Part shown: positions 17,182 to 25,885 of the stretch, one piece after another | Position numbering within the stretch: the first letter of the stretch is position 1 | How the letters are laid out: each line of letters starts with the position of its first letter | Source of the DNA: Halobellus captivus | Lineage (GTDB): Archaea; Halobacteriota; Halobacteria; Halobacteriales; Haloferacaceae | Direction: 5' to 3' | Assembly (NCBI RefSeq): GCF_003697845.1 | Contig: NZ_RDQE01000002.1 | Span: forward strand, 248,001 to 312,000 | Length of the DNA: 64,000 bases | Position numbers and translations under genes: made by a program | Notes under the pieces: generated by a model | Told to the model about the DNA's origin: nothing | The model's database searches: none | What the model saw: the letters and a program-made list of their open reading frames with translations, nothing else

Positions 17182-18176
17182 CGTCCGCCCCGATCGCTCT
17201 CGCCGCTCGGGTCGTCGGCGCGACGGATCCCCTCGCCGCTCGCTTCCCCGCCGCTCGCTTCCTCGCCGCCCGTGCTCGATCCCGGTGGCGTCCCGTCTCC
17301 GGGGCTCGACGGGGAACGGGCCGGTTCGTCCGGGGCCACGTCACCCTCGAGTGCGGGCCTGTCGTCGACGGTCAGCGTCGAGCGCCGGTAGAACCGGTCC
17401 GCGGGGTCGAGATCGTCGAACCGGGACTCGCAGTAGGGACACTCGGGAGTCGAGAGCAGCGAGAGGCGGACCGTGTTGCCACAGCCGCCACAGTCGGCCT
17501 TTCGAACCCCGTGCCGGTTCGCCGCCCGGAGGAGCGTATCGAGCCGCTCCCGGTCGGCACGGTCCCGTCGAACCACGCGGAGCTCGCGCTGTGCCCGCAC
17601 GACCGCGCTCGCGACCCGCGAGAGCTTCTCCGAACGGTCCTCATCCGCCGCCGTCAACTCCTCGAGACGGTCCTCGGCGGTCGAGAGGCGTTCCGCCGCG
17701 TTCGCGACGCGATCGTCGACCGCGCCGACGTCGGTCTCGACGGCCGTCACCGTCGCGTCGAGCCGGTCGAGCGCCTCCTCGACCGAGTCGGCTCGAGTCT
17801 CCACGTCGTCGAGCCGCTCTGCGACGGTCTCCGCGTCGGCCGCGACCGTCTCGAGTCGGTCGACCGTCTCGGGGTGTTCGTGGTCGGCCTCGGCTTTCCC
17901 CTCCAGGTCGCGATAGAGCCGGACGAACCGCTCGCGGAGGTCCTCGACGTCCTCGTCTACCGACGAGTCGAGCGACTCGAGTTCCGAACGCACAGAGTCG
18001 ATCGATCCCTCCAGGCGATCGGTCGTCTCGCGCAGGTCCGCGAGCGCGGCGCGGATATCGGGAGACGACACGCGGTGGCCGTCGCTCCCAGGATCCGCGG
18101 CCTCCACGCCGTCTCCCCCGTCGGTGACGCTCTCGACCGGTTCCTCGACGGTCCCCTCGCCGTCGGGATCACTCAT
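17178..18176 (-). CDS. Long coiled-coil protein with C-terminal zinc finger
   Basis: 332 aa. Residues about 30-210 are heptad-rich and predicted coiled coil (LRETTDRLEGSIDSVRSE, RLDDVETRADSVEEAL and similar). A C-terminal domain with a four-Cys zinc site follows (CGGCGNTV...CPYC, about 225-260), and then a disordered Ser/Gly/Asp tail. The architecture suggests a structural or scaffolding protein that may bind nucleic acid or partner proteins through the zinc ribbon. It is coupled to the downstream Cys/His protein by a 4-nt overlap. Confidence 0.75.
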   Translation of the reverse strand: MSDPDGEGTVEEPVESVTDGGDGVEAADPGSDGHRVSSPDIRAALADLRETTDRLEGSIDSVRSELESLDSSVDEDVEDLRERFVRLYRDLEGKAEADHEHPETVDRLETVAADAETVAERLDDVETRADSVEEALDRLDATVTAVETDVGAVDDRVANAAERLSTAEDRLEELTAADEDRSEKLSRVASAVVRAQRELRVVRRDRADRERLDTLLRAANRHGVRKADCGGCGNTVRLSLLSTPECPYCESRFDDLDPADRFYRRSTLTVDDRPALEGDVAPDEPARSPSSPGDGTPPGSSTGGEEASGGEASGEGIRRADDPSGESDRGGR

Positions 18177-18339
18177 CGCGATGTCCCCGCATCTACGTCA
18201 CCTTCGGCGGCGAGACTTAAGTAACCTGTCGCGCAGTTCTCCGGATCGATACTTCCGCCCCCGTGGTACTCGGCATCGGCGACCGGCCCGGGACCGTCGT
18301 TCGCCGGTTCGCTCGAGGCTCACCGGACGTCTCGACCGG

Positions 18340-19176
18340 TCACCGGATCTTTCGGACGTCGCTGATGTCGAAGCCGCCGTCGTGGACCTCCGTCTCGAAC
18401 CGGACGATGTTCTCCGCCTCGAGCCGCGAGAGGACGCCGCGGAACTCCCGGACGAACATGGTCCGAGCGCGCTTCGACCCGCCGCTCTCCCACGTGAACT
18501 GGAGCGTGCCGCCGGCGGCGTCCATCAGCGTGCCGAACTCCCGGTCCGAGAGCGCGTCCGCGTTGACCAACACCAGGATCAACCCCTGCCACCGGGTGGC
18601 GGCCTTCTTCAATCCCTTCATCACCATCGCGATGTCGCTCCACTCCATGTCGTCGGAGGCGGCGGAGACGAGGTCGGTCACGGAGTCGATACAGACGACG
18701 TTGCCGGCGGCGTGGTCGGTCAGATAGTCGCCGAAGGCGGTGAGCACGTCGTCGTAGCGACCGTGTTCGCCGAGGTCCTCGATCGTCGTCGTCTCCCCCT
18801 CGTACCACTCCCGCGGGACCGGACTGAGCTGGAAGAACTCCGGCGAGAGGTCGCGGAACTCGATCCCCTCGACCGCGGCGTCGACGACCTCCTCCGCCAG
18901 CGTGTACTCCATCTCCCTCGTCAGCGCCTCCTCGCCGGCGGTGAACGAGAGGTAGTGGACCTCCGGCGGGATCTCCCCGTCGCCGGGGAGATCGCCGTAG
19001 TAGAGGTCGAACAGCTCCTCGTCGGTCCGGCCGAGGCCGTTCATCGCTGCGCTCGTGTAGAGGAACTCCCGCGCGCCGGCCCCCGACTCGCCGGCGAGCA
19101 GGACCACGCTTCCGGGGGGCGCGCCGCCGTCCAGGATCGAATCCAGTCGGGCGACGCCGAACGGGACACTCGACAT
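18340..19176 (-). CDS. KaiC/RecA-like ATPase-fold protein (HTR-like) with degenerate Walker A
   Basis: 278 aa starting MSSVPFGVARLDSILDGGAPPGSVVLL, the typical opening of KaiC/GvpD-type RecA-superfamily domains. The P-loop reads AGESGAGAREFL, where the expected GK(S/T) is replaced by GAR, so ordinary ATP hydrolysis is questionable. The Walker B-like strand is present (NVVCIDSVTDLV). Haloarchaea carry relatives annotated as HTR-like proteins. It may be a signalling or scaffold member of the family. Single gene, 163 nt before the coiled-coil gene. Confidence 0.75.
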   Translation of the reverse strand: MSSVPFGVARLDSILDGGAPPGSVVLLAGESGAGAREFLYTSAAMNGLGRTDEELFDLYYGDLPGDGEIPPEVHYLSFTAGEEALTREMEYTLAEEVVDAAVEGIEFRDLSPEFFQLSPVPREWYEGETTTIEDLGEHGRYDDVLTAFGDYLTDHAAGNVVCIDSVTDLVSAASDDMEWSDIAMVMKGLKKAATRWQGLILVLVNADALSDREFGTLMDAAGGTLQFTWESGGSKRARTMFVREFRGVLSRLEAENIVRFETEVHDGGFDISDVRKIR

Positions 19177-19259
19177 ACCTCGGTACGGGTCGCGGGCCCG
19201 CTTAGTGTTGTCCCTCGTCGTCCAGCCGGGCCGGCCGCGATCCTCGTCGTGATCCCCGT

Positions 19260-20288
19260 TCAGCCCTCGATCCGCGCGCCCTCGTTCGTGGCCCGGACGA
19301 CGGCGACGTTCCCGGCGACGCCCGCCGTGTCGAGCGCTCGGTCGCCGGCTTCCCTCGCCGCGTCGGCGTGGTCCGCGTCGGTGACTCCGTAGACGACGGG
19401 GCCCCAGGAGGACTGCCCGGCCCCGAAGATCGCCGGCGACGCCGACAGCGCCGCCACCACGTCGCCGACGGGCGGGCGGTAGACGCCGCCCTGCTCGTCG
19501 GCGTACCACGCGCCGTTGAGCCGTCCCACCGACGCGACCGCCGATCCGAACGTCTCCCCCCGGCCCGCGGCGATGGCGGGCAGTATCCGGCGGGTGACGA
19601 TCCCGGCGATGCGGTCGGCGAGCCCCGGCTCCGCCCGCTCGACGGCCGCCCGCATCGAGGCGTCCTCGCTCTCCCCGTTTCGTCCCGGTTCCGCGTCCGG
19701 TCGGACGAGCAGGAACCGCCAGTCGTCCGGGACCCGGTGGCGTGCGGCGACCGGGGGCACCCGCCACTCCCCGTCGTCCGGGCGGTCGGTGGTGAACCGC
19801 GCGGTCGGGTGGCCGGCGTCGAGGACGAACCCGCCCGCCTCGAAGGTCGCGACGCCGACCCCGGAGCGACCCCCCCGACCCAGCGCGGGAGCCCGTTCCC
19901 GGACCGCGGGATCCATCCCGTACGCCCGGGCGATCGCTGCCAGCGTCGTCGCGGCCAGCTGGGTCCCGCTCCCCAACCCCGCGTGTCGGGGGAGCGAGGC
20001 GTGAACCGTGACGGTCGCGCCCGGAACGCCGAGGAGGCCGGCGGCGGTCGCGGCGTACTCGCGGACGTCGTCGTGGAGCGCGCTCGCGACGGCGGACGCG
20101 GAGCGACTCCCGACGGCCTCCGCGGCTTCGTCCCGGACCCTCACCGCGACCGACTCGGCCGGCGTCGCCTCGATCTCCACGTGCGGCTCCGCGAGCGCCA
20201 GCCCGACCGCGCCGTACAGCCGCTCGTGTGAGAGGCTGAGGTTACAGAAGCCGAAGTGAAGCCGTGCGCCGGCGCTCGCGAGTGCCAT
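19260..20288 (-). CDS. mptG: Beta-ribofuranosylaminobenzene 5'-phosphate synthase-like GHMP protein
   Basis: 342 aa. The GHMP-kinase-type ATP loop is modified to HAGLGSGTQLA, as in RFAP synthase, which condenses PRPP with an aminobenzoate with release of CO2 and PPi at the start of methanopterin-type cofactor synthesis. Other family features are the N-terminal ARLHFGFCNLS, GRGGRSGVGVATFEAGGFVLDAGH and GAGQSSWGPVVYG. Length matches (about 320-340 aa). It is recognised by family; its real product in a haloarchaeon that does not make methane is uncertain. Confidence 0.85.
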   Translation of the reverse strand: MALASAGARLHFGFCNLSLSHERLYGAVGLALAEPHVEIEATPAESVAVRVRDEAAEAVGSRSASAVASALHDDVREYAATAAGLLGVPGATVTVHASLPRHAGLGSGTQLAATTLAAIARAYGMDPAVRERAPALGRGGRSGVGVATFEAGGFVLDAGHPTARFTTDRPDDGEWRVPPVAARHRVPDDWRFLLVRPDAEPGRNGESEDASMRAAVERAEPGLADRIAGIVTRRILPAIAAGRGETFGSAVASVGRLNGAWYADEQGGVYRPPVGDVVAALSASPAIFGAGQSSWGPVVYGVTDADHADAAREAGDRALDTAGVAGNVAVVRATNEGARIEG

Positions 20289-20432
20289 CGTCGTCTCCGC
20301 GTTCGGTCCGGATACCTAAAAGGAACCGAGACGGTGGCGAAAACCGCCGTCGTGGACGGGACGGGCTTCGATCGTCGGCGCTTCGGGTCGCGGAAGCGGC
20401 CGTCGATACGCCCCCGTGCGCGTCCAACGAGG

Positions 20433-20472
20433 CCGCGATCGGCGACGGTTCGCCGCGATCGGCGACGGTTCG
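20433..20472. repeat. 20-bp perfect tandem duplication
   Basis: CCGCGATCGGCGACGGTTCG occurs twice back to back in the 256-nt gap between mptG and the aldo/keto reductase gene. The rest of that gap holds no gene. Likely simple slippage, though its place 72-112 nt before a start codon leaves a regulatory role possible. Confidence 0.9.
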
Positions 20473-20544
20473 ATCGGGGGATGCCGCGGCCGATCTCGAG
20501 CCCGTTTCCGAACCCATTAGTCGCTCGAGCGGCCATCCCGGGAC

Positions 20545-21384
20545 ATGTCTTCTCCGGAGCAGTCGTCCGATAGCGTGGCTCGAGCGAACGGGATGCCGGT
20601 CCTCGGGCTCGGTACCTGGGAGAACGAGAACCCGGAACAGTGCGCCGAGAGCGTCAGAACCGCCCTCGAGACGGGGTACCGTCACGTCGACACCGCACAG
20701 GCGTACGGCAACGAGTCGGCGGTCGGTCGGGGGATCGCCGCTGCCGACGTCGACCGCGAGGACGTCTTCCTCGCCACCAAGGTGTGGATATCGAACCTCG
20801 CGTACGAGGACGTCATCGAGACGACCGAGGAGAGCCTCGAGAAGCTCGGCGTCGACGCGGTCGACCTGCTGTACGTCCACTGGCCGGCGGGCGCGTACGA
20901 CCCCGAGGAGACGCTTCCGGCGTTCGACGAACTCCGCGACCGCGGACTGATAGAGCGCGTGGGCGTCTCGAACTTCGAGCCCGACCACGTCGAGCGGGCC
21001 ATGGACGTCCTCGACGCCCCGGTCTTCGCGAACCAGGTCGAGACGCACCCGTTCTGTAAGCAGACGGAGCTGCGCGCTCACGCCGAGGAGCACGGCTACG
21101 AGATCGTCGGGTACTCGCCGCTCGCGCGCGGCGCGGTGTTCGACAATGACGTGATCGGCGAGATCGCCGCAGACCGCGACGCCAGCGCGGCACGGGTCAG
21201 TCTGGCGTGGCTCCGCGAGAAGGGCGTGACGGCGATCCCGAAGGCCACGAGCGAGGGTCACATCGCCGACAACTGGTCGAGCCGGGAGCTCGAGCTGACC
21301 GACGAGGAGATCGGCCGGATCGACGGGATCGAACGGTACTCCCGGGAGGTCCACCCGGACTTCGGCCCCGACGCCTGGGAGTAG
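20545..21384 (+). CDS. Aldo/keto reductase
   Basis: 279 aa (beta/alpha)8 NADPH-dependent oxidoreductase. The catalytic tetrad is visible: Asp and Tyr in DTAQAYGNESAVGRG, Lys in FLATKVWI and His in LLYVHWP. The C-terminal cofactor-binding segment is AIPKATSEGHIADN. It reduces aldehydes or ketones; the subgroup resembles 2,5-diketo-gluconate reductases. The ATG at 20545 lies next to the conserved GMPVLGLGTW opening strand. Confidence 0.9.
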   Translation: MSSPEQSSDSVARANGMPVLGLGTWENENPEQCAESVRTALETGYRHVDTAQAYGNESAVGRGIAAADVDREDVFLATKVWISNLAYEDVIETTEESLEKLGVDAVDLLYVHWPAGAYDPEETLPAFDELRDRGLIERVGVSNFEPDHVERAMDVLDAPVFANQVETHPFCKQTELRAHAEEHGYEIVGYSPLARGAVFDNDVIGEIAADRDASAARVSLAWLREKGVTAIPKATSEGHIADNWSSRELELTDEEIGRIDGIERYSREVHPDFGPDAWE

Positions 21385-21418
21385 GCGCCGGCCGCGACGC
21401 TCCGGAGCGTCCGAGCGA

Positions 21419-21652
21419 CTACCGCGTCTCGTCCGGCGAGACCGAGCAGGTGTCGACGCCGAGAAGTGAATACAGTCCGCAAGTCCCGGTAGCCGCGGTA
21501 CCGAGCATGACGAGCGCGACGACGCCGAGGATCGGCGACGCGATCGCGGGGAGCGGAGCGGCACCGACGAGCGTCGCGAGCGAAACCGTTCCCATCACCG
21601 CACCGATCGCGGTCCTGACGCGCTTGTCCATGGCTCCTACGTTCTTGTCCAT
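21419..21652 (-). CDS. DUF2892-type inner-membrane protein
   Basis: 77 aa from MDKNVGAMDKRVRTAIGAVM. It has the family pattern: an N-terminal NVG...D-x-x-x-R motif, two membrane helices (GAVMGTVSLATLVGAAPLP and SPILGVVALVMLGTAATGTCGLYSLLG) and a conserved C-x-L-Y-S-L-L-G-x-x-T-C. The family occurs alone or fused to rhodanese domains; a link to sulfur metabolism is only suggested. Confidence 0.82.
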   Translation of the reverse strand: MDKNVGAMDKRVRTAIGAVMGTVSLATLVGAAPLPAIASPILGVVALVMLGTAATGTCGLYSLLGVDTCSVSPDETR

Positions 21653-21802
21653 ACTACACACTACTGCTGGCACAAACTAAAGCCTGTCGACGGTCGGTCC
21701 GATGAGGTGACATCGATGGTGGGGGCGTGGACGACGACCGCGTGGCGGCGGACGCCGGCGAACGACGACCGCGGACGGCTGCCACGGAACGGCCGTGATC
21801 GA

Positions 21803-21858
21803 ATGACCGTCATCGAGTCGCCGTCACCGAATGGCCGTCACCGGATGACCGTCACCGG
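21803..21858. repeat. Four 14-bp degenerate tandem repeats at the 3' end of a usp gene
   Basis: Consecutive units ATGACCGTCATCGA, GTCGCCGTCACCGA, ATGGCCGTCACCGG and ATGACCGTCACCGG. The last one and a half units encode the VTVIR C-terminus and stop of the UspA gene (stop at 21838-21840); the others lie beyond the stop. They look like serial duplications of the gene end. Confidence 0.85.
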
Positions 21859-22269
21859 AACCACCGCCTTGTCGACGACGCTCTTCGCGACGCTGCCGAC
21901 GACCTGTTCGCGCTCCTCGGAAAGTCCGCGGTGTCCGACGAAGATCGCGTCGGCGTCGCTCTCGCCCGCGAACTCGGTGATCGCGTCCGCGGGTCGTCCG
22001 GTGAGCAACTGCGTTTCGACGTCTATCTCGGTGGCCGCCTCGTCGGCGACGTCGTTCGCGACCGACCGTGCGTTCTCGAGGACGCGTTCGCCCTCCTCGA
22101 CGGCCGCCTCCTCGCCGGGGAGGACGAGCGTGCCGTCGATCAGTTCGGAGTCCGGCGTCAACACGTGCGCGACCACGAGCGTGGCGTCGAACGCGGCCGC
22201 CTGGCGCGCGGCGTATCGGACCGCTTCGTCACCCAGCGTGGACCCGTCGGTGGCTACGAGGTAACGCAT
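21838..22269 (-). CDS. Universal stress protein (UspA family)
   Basis: 143 aa. Single USP domain, with N-terminal MRYLVATDGSTLGDEAVRYA and the ATP-binding loop G-x2-G-x9-G-S/T as GHRGLSEEREQVVGSVAKSV. It probably binds ATP and forms dimers. Single gene, with its 3' end in a tandem repeat. Confidence 0.92.
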   Translation of the reverse strand: MRYLVATDGSTLGDEAVRYAARQAAAFDATLVVAHVLTPDSELIDGTLVLPGEEAAVEEGERVLENARSVANDVADEAATEIDVETQLLTGRPADAITEFAGESDADAIFVGHRGLSEEREQVVGSVAKSVVDKAVVPVTVIR

Positions 22270-22352
22270 ACCTGGTGGTTCCGCCGCGACCTACATAACT
22301 CCTGTCGGGGTTCCCGCGTCCTGACGCTCCGAACGTCGCGGACGGCCGCTCG

Positions 22353-22871
22353 CTACTCTCCATCCCAGTAGCCGACGGTGTCCTCGGCGTCGTAGTAGCC
22401 CTCCAGCGAGCGCTCCTCCCGGCCGCCGGGCGGGGATCCGACGTACACGCCGAACGTCCCCGAGTCGGGGTACACCGTGACGTCCGGTTCCACCATCGTC
22501 GAGATCGCGAGGTAACGGAGAGAACCGTCCGAGTCGTTGATCACCCGGTGGCTCCCGGATTCGTCGGCCGGGAGCGCGACGTACGTGCCCGCCACGAGCT
22601 CGTGGGCTTCGTCCGTCCCGGTGTCGTCCGCTCCGGGTTCGTCCGCCACCGTCGCCAGCCGTATCGTACCGGTCCCCTCGAGGACGTATATCGCCTCCTC
22701 GTTCGCCGTGTGGTAGTGGAACGGCCACGACTTGCCCCCCGGCGGCAGCTCGTAGAGGCTACACCCGATCGCGTCGCCACCGGCCGCCTCGGCCAGCTGC
22801 TTCCGCTTGAACCGCGTCTCTCCGCGATCGGTCTCGGTCCACTCCAACTCGGCCTCGTTGACGCGTCCCAT
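22353..22871 (-). CDS. Cupin-domain protein
   Basis: 172 aa. One conserved cupin barrel. Motif 1 is PFHYHTANEEAIYVLEGTGTIRL (H-x-H-x4-E...G) and motif 2 is LPADESGSHRVINDSD. The two His, Glu and second-motif His would bind a metal. The C-terminal YYDAEDTVGYWDGE tail is typical of a conserved uncharacterised cupin group. The substrate is unknown; a sugar- or lactone-related isomerase or dioxygenase role is possible. Confidence 0.85.
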   Translation of the reverse strand: MGRVNEAELEWTETDRGETRFKRKQLAEAAGGDAIGCSLYELPPGGKSWPFHYHTANEEAIYVLEGTGTIRLATVADEPGADDTGTDEAHELVAGTYVALPADESGSHRVINDSDGSLRYLAISTMVEPDVTVYPDSGTFGVYVGSPPGGREERSLEGYYDAEDTVGYWDGE

Positions 22872-23051
22872 GGGTCGCCAACGGAACCGGACCTCATAGT
22901 TCCGGGGGCGGAGCCCACCAGCGTCGTGGACCTTTATGCCCTACCCGCCCGAACCGGGCGACGTGACACCCTCCACGACGGCTCCTGCGAGTTCATCCGC
23001 GGTCTCGTCACGGTCGCGCGCCAGCCCTTCGCGGTCGTCCGCCACTCGTCG

Positions 23052-23840
23052 ATGTATCTGACCCTGTTCGGCGGCCTCTTCGTCGGACTCGGTCTCGCGA
23101 TGGCGTGGTACGGAGCGCGTCCGCTCGTCGTCCTCCCGCGGCTGCTCCGGACGGAGGTCCGCCGACCCGACGCGGTGACCGACGCCGGAGACGGCGAGTT
23201 CGTCGCGGTCCTCGGGACCGCGCGTGCGTCGGCGGAAACGCTCAGGAGCCCGTTCACCGGAACCGAGTGTCTCGGGTTCGAGTTCGAGGTCACCGAACGC
23301 CAGCCGTTCGGGATCGGGGTCCCGTGGTTCCACGCGCACCTCGACGACGGGATCGCCACCGCTCCGTTCTCGCTGGACGATCCGAACCACCCGAGCGTCC
23401 CCGATGACCCGGGCGTCCTCGACGACGCGGCCGGCGGCCTCGCCGTCCGCCCGTCGTCGCGGCGGTTCTCGCTCGACACGGTCCCGACGGTCGTCCGCGT
23501 CGGCGCGAGAGAGACGCCCCCCGACCGGGTGCGCCGGTTCGTCGACGTCCGCGAGGGACTCGATCCGGTCGCCGGACGGATCGCGGCGATCCCCTTCCTC
23601 GGCGCTCGCCGCTACGTCGAGCGCCGGATCGACCCGGGCGAGGAGTATCTCGTCGCCGGCCGGATCGAACGCGACGGGCGCGGGGAGAACGGGACGACCG
23701 GGATCGCGCTCTCCGGCGACCTCGTGATCACGGAGCGATCGATCCGTGGGTTCGTGCTCTCGAGACTCCGTCGAGCCGCGTTTCCCCTCCTCGTCGCGGC
23801 CGTGTTCGTAGTCGCGGGGCTATGGGGGATCGTGGGCTGA
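23052..23840 (+). CDS. Membrane protein with GIDE/E3-like core domain
   Basis: 262 aa from MYLTLFGGLF. One N-terminal helix (YLTLFGGLFVGLGLAMAWYGARPLVVLP) and one C-terminal helix (FPLLVAAVFVVAGLWGI) bracket a soluble domain with GTARASAETLRSPFTGTECLGFEFEV, which resembles the BAM/GIDE-type domain of mitochondrial MULAN-like proteins but without a RING finger. The chain ends right after the second helix. The same frame is open well upstream, but that part codes in a shadow fashion and no better start is seen. Function unknown. Confidence 0.7.
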   Translation: MYLTLFGGLFVGLGLAMAWYGARPLVVLPRLLRTEVRRPDAVTDAGDGEFVAVLGTARASAETLRSPFTGTECLGFEFEVTERQPFGIGVPWFHAHLDDGIATAPFSLDDPNHPSVPDDPGVLDDAAGGLAVRPSSRRFSLDTVPTVVRVGARETPPDRVRRFVDVREGLDPVAGRIAAIPFLGARRYVERRIDPGEEYLVAGRIERDGRGENGTTGIALSGDLVITERSIRGFVLSRLRRAAFPLLVAAVFVVAGLWGIVG

Positions 23841-24017
23841 CCGTGACGGCTTGACGGCCGCCGAGCACCCACGTGGACCGTGACGGAAGCCGAAGAACGT
23901 ACGTCGACGGGTTCGGGGGCCGATCCATCGTCACGTGTTCTTTCGAATTCCCGAAGACCGAGAAACATAACTATCTATTATGAAGTTTGCTCCATAGGTT
24001 CAGACGGGTGACCCCGA

Positions 24018-24437
24018 ATGCCGATCCAAGACCTCGCTCGAAGCGACGTCGTCACGGCCGCTCCTGAAACCCCCGTCGCCGAACTCGCAGCGACCATGGA
24101 CGAGGAGCAGGTCGGAAGCGTCCTGATCACGAACGACGAGACGCTCGCGGGAATCGTCACGGATCGGGATCTGACCGTTCGCGTCCTCGGAGAGGAGCGT
24201 GACCCGACGGGTCAGACCGCCGAAGACGTGATGACCGACGATCTCCGTACGGCCGGCCCCGATGCCGGCTTCCACGAGGCGGCCAGCCTGATGGCCGCCT
24301 ACGGGATCCGACGGCTTCCCGTCTGTGAGGGCGATACGCTCGTCGGGATCGTTACCGCCGACGACGTAACCGAGTTGCTCGCCGACGAACAACAACTGCT
24401 CGGAGACGTCATCCGAGCCCAGCGGCCCGAGTACTGA
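24018..24437 (+). CDS. Two-CBS-domain protein
   Basis: 139 aa, essentially only a Bateman module. The first CBS runs from ARSDVVTAAPETPV to GIVTDRDL; the second runs from EDVMTDDLRTAGPD to GIVTADDV. It is probably an adenine-nucleotide or ion sensor acting on another protein. It is followed 6 nt later by an amphi-Trp gene. The upstream region is AT-rich (AAACATAACTATCTATTATG at 23964-23983) and likely holds the promoter. Confidence 0.88.
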   Translation: MPIQDLARSDVVTAAPETPVAELAATMDEEQVGSVLITNDETLAGIVTDRDLTVRVLGEERDPTGQTAEDVMTDDLRTAGPDAGFHEAASLMAAYGIRRLPVCEGDTLVGIVTADDVTELLADEQQLLGDVIRAQRPEY

Positions 24438-24443
24438 TCAACC

Positions 24444-24686
24444 ATGCCCGAAGAAGTCCTCTTCAAAACCGAAGAACAGGCCACGAGAACGGAGATCGCC
24501 GACGCGTTACGTGACGCCGCCGACCAGGTGGAATCCGGAGACGTCCGGCTAACCACGGATACGGAGGAGCGGACCACCTCCGTTCCGGAACGACCCCGGT
24601 TCGAGGTCGAGCTCGAACGACTCACGGATTCGGAAACCGGAGAACAACGGTACGAACTCGAATACGAGATCAGATGGACGAAGTAG
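24444..24686 (+). CDS. Amphi-Trp domain protein
   Basis: 80 aa. It matches the small haloarchaeal amphi-Trp family, with the start MPEEVLFKTEEQATRTEIADALRDAADQVESG and an amphipathic beta C-terminus ending in EYEIRWTK with the characteristic Trp. The family is common in haloarchaea, often linked to CBS or stress genes; its biochemical role is not known. Co-transcribed with the CBS gene. Confidence 0.85.
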   Translation: MPEEVLFKTEEQATRTEIADALRDAADQVESGDVRLTTDTEERTTSVPERPRFEVELERLTDSETGEQRYELEYEIRWTK

Positions 24687-24780
24687 GCGTTTCACCGTGC
24701 CGATCGGCTCCTCCGTATCCACCAAGCGTTCTCGATGCTCCAACGGGCCGTCGTTCGGTCGGTTCCCTGTGGAGGTCGAT

Positions 24781-25794
24781 TCAACTGACTCGGACGACCT
24801 GCTTCCCGACGTTGTCCCCCGAGAAGAGCCCGAGGAAGGCGTCCGGGGCGTTCTCCAACCCCTCGACGACGGTCTCTCGATGCTCGATCTCGCCGTCGGC
24901 GACCCACTTCGAGAGCCGGTCCGCCGCCTCGTCGAACCGGGTCGCGTAGTCACTCACCAGCAGTCCCTGAACCCTCGCACGCGCGGCGATGAGAAGCGGG
25001 AGCTTCCGCGGCCCGGTGGGCGTCTCCTCGTCGTTGTAGTGGGCGATCTGTCCGCAGACGGCGACCCGTGCGTCGAGGTTCAGGTCTCGGAACACCGCGT
25101 CCGTGATCGGGCCGCCGACGTTGTCGAAGTAGACGTCGATCCCTTCCGGGGCGGCCTCGGCGAGCGCCGCACCGTAGTCGTCCGCGGTCCGGTAGTTGAT
25201 CGCGGCGTCGAAGCCGAGGTCCGCCGTGAGCCACTCGGTCTTCTCGTCGGTGCCCGCGAAGCCGACGACGCGACAGCCGTTCAGCTTCGCGATCTGGCCC
25301 ACGACGGACCCGACCGCGCCGGCCGCCCCGGAGACGACGACCGTGTCGCCCGGCTTCGGCTCGCCGACCTCGAGCAGGCCGAAGTACGCCGTCCGACCGG
25401 GCATCCCCAGGACGCCGAGGTACGCGGGCGGGTCGGCCACGGCCGGGTCGACGGGTGCGACGTCGTCCGCGTCGAGGAGCGCGTGGTCGGCCCACGTCCC
25501 GTTTCCGACCACGAGGTCGCCGGGTTCGTACCGGTCGTCGGCGCTCTCGACCACCTCGCCGACGACGCCACCCTGCAGCGCGTCGCCGACCGCCCACGGC
25601 TCCGCGTACGACTCGGCGTCCCGCATCCGCCCGCGCATGTACGGGTCGACGGAGAGGTAGCGGACGCGGACGAGCAGTTCGTCGGGGTCGGGACTCGGGC
25701 GGTCTCGCTCCCGGAGGTCGAAACAGTCGAGGTCCGGTTCGCCGCGGGGCCGCTCGGCCAGGATCCACTCGCGCGTGGTGTCGGTGTCGGTCAC
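24781..25794 (-). CDS. NADP-dependent MDR oxidoreductase (YfmJ/CurA-like)
   Basis: 337 aa with a GTG start (MTDTDTTREWILAERP). It is a zinc-free medium-chain dehydrogenase with quinone/alkene-reductase features: N-terminal GroES-like domain (VRYLSVDPYMRGRM), dinucleotide-binding VVSGAAGAVGSVVGQIAKLNG, YFDNVGGPITDAVF, and the C-terminal GLFSGDNVGKQVV. Such enzymes reduce alpha,beta-unsaturated ketones or leukotriene/prostaglandin-type double bonds. The exact substrate is unknown. Confidence 0.88.
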   Translation of the reverse strand: MTDTDTTREWILAERPRGEPDLDCFDLRERDRPSPDPDELLVRVRYLSVDPYMRGRMRDAESYAEPWAVGDALQGGVVGEVVESADDRYEPGDLVVGNGTWADHALLDADDVAPVDPAVADPPAYLGVLGMPGRTAYFGLLEVGEPKPGDTVVVSGAAGAVGSVVGQIAKLNGCRVVGFAGTDEKTEWLTADLGFDAAINYRTADDYGAALAEAAPEGIDVYFDNVGGPITDAVFRDLNLDARVAVCGQIAHYNDEETPTGPRKLPLLIAARARVQGLLVSDYATRFDEAADRLSKWVADGEIEHRETVVEGLENAPDAFLGLFSGDNVGKQVVRVS

Positions 25795-25885
25795 GTCCTC
25801 CCTTCTCGCCTGCGAGTCAATAGCCTTCTGACGGCGGCGGTCGGAGGGCGGCGGTCGGCCGCCGTCCCCTCGGTCGCCCCTCCCC

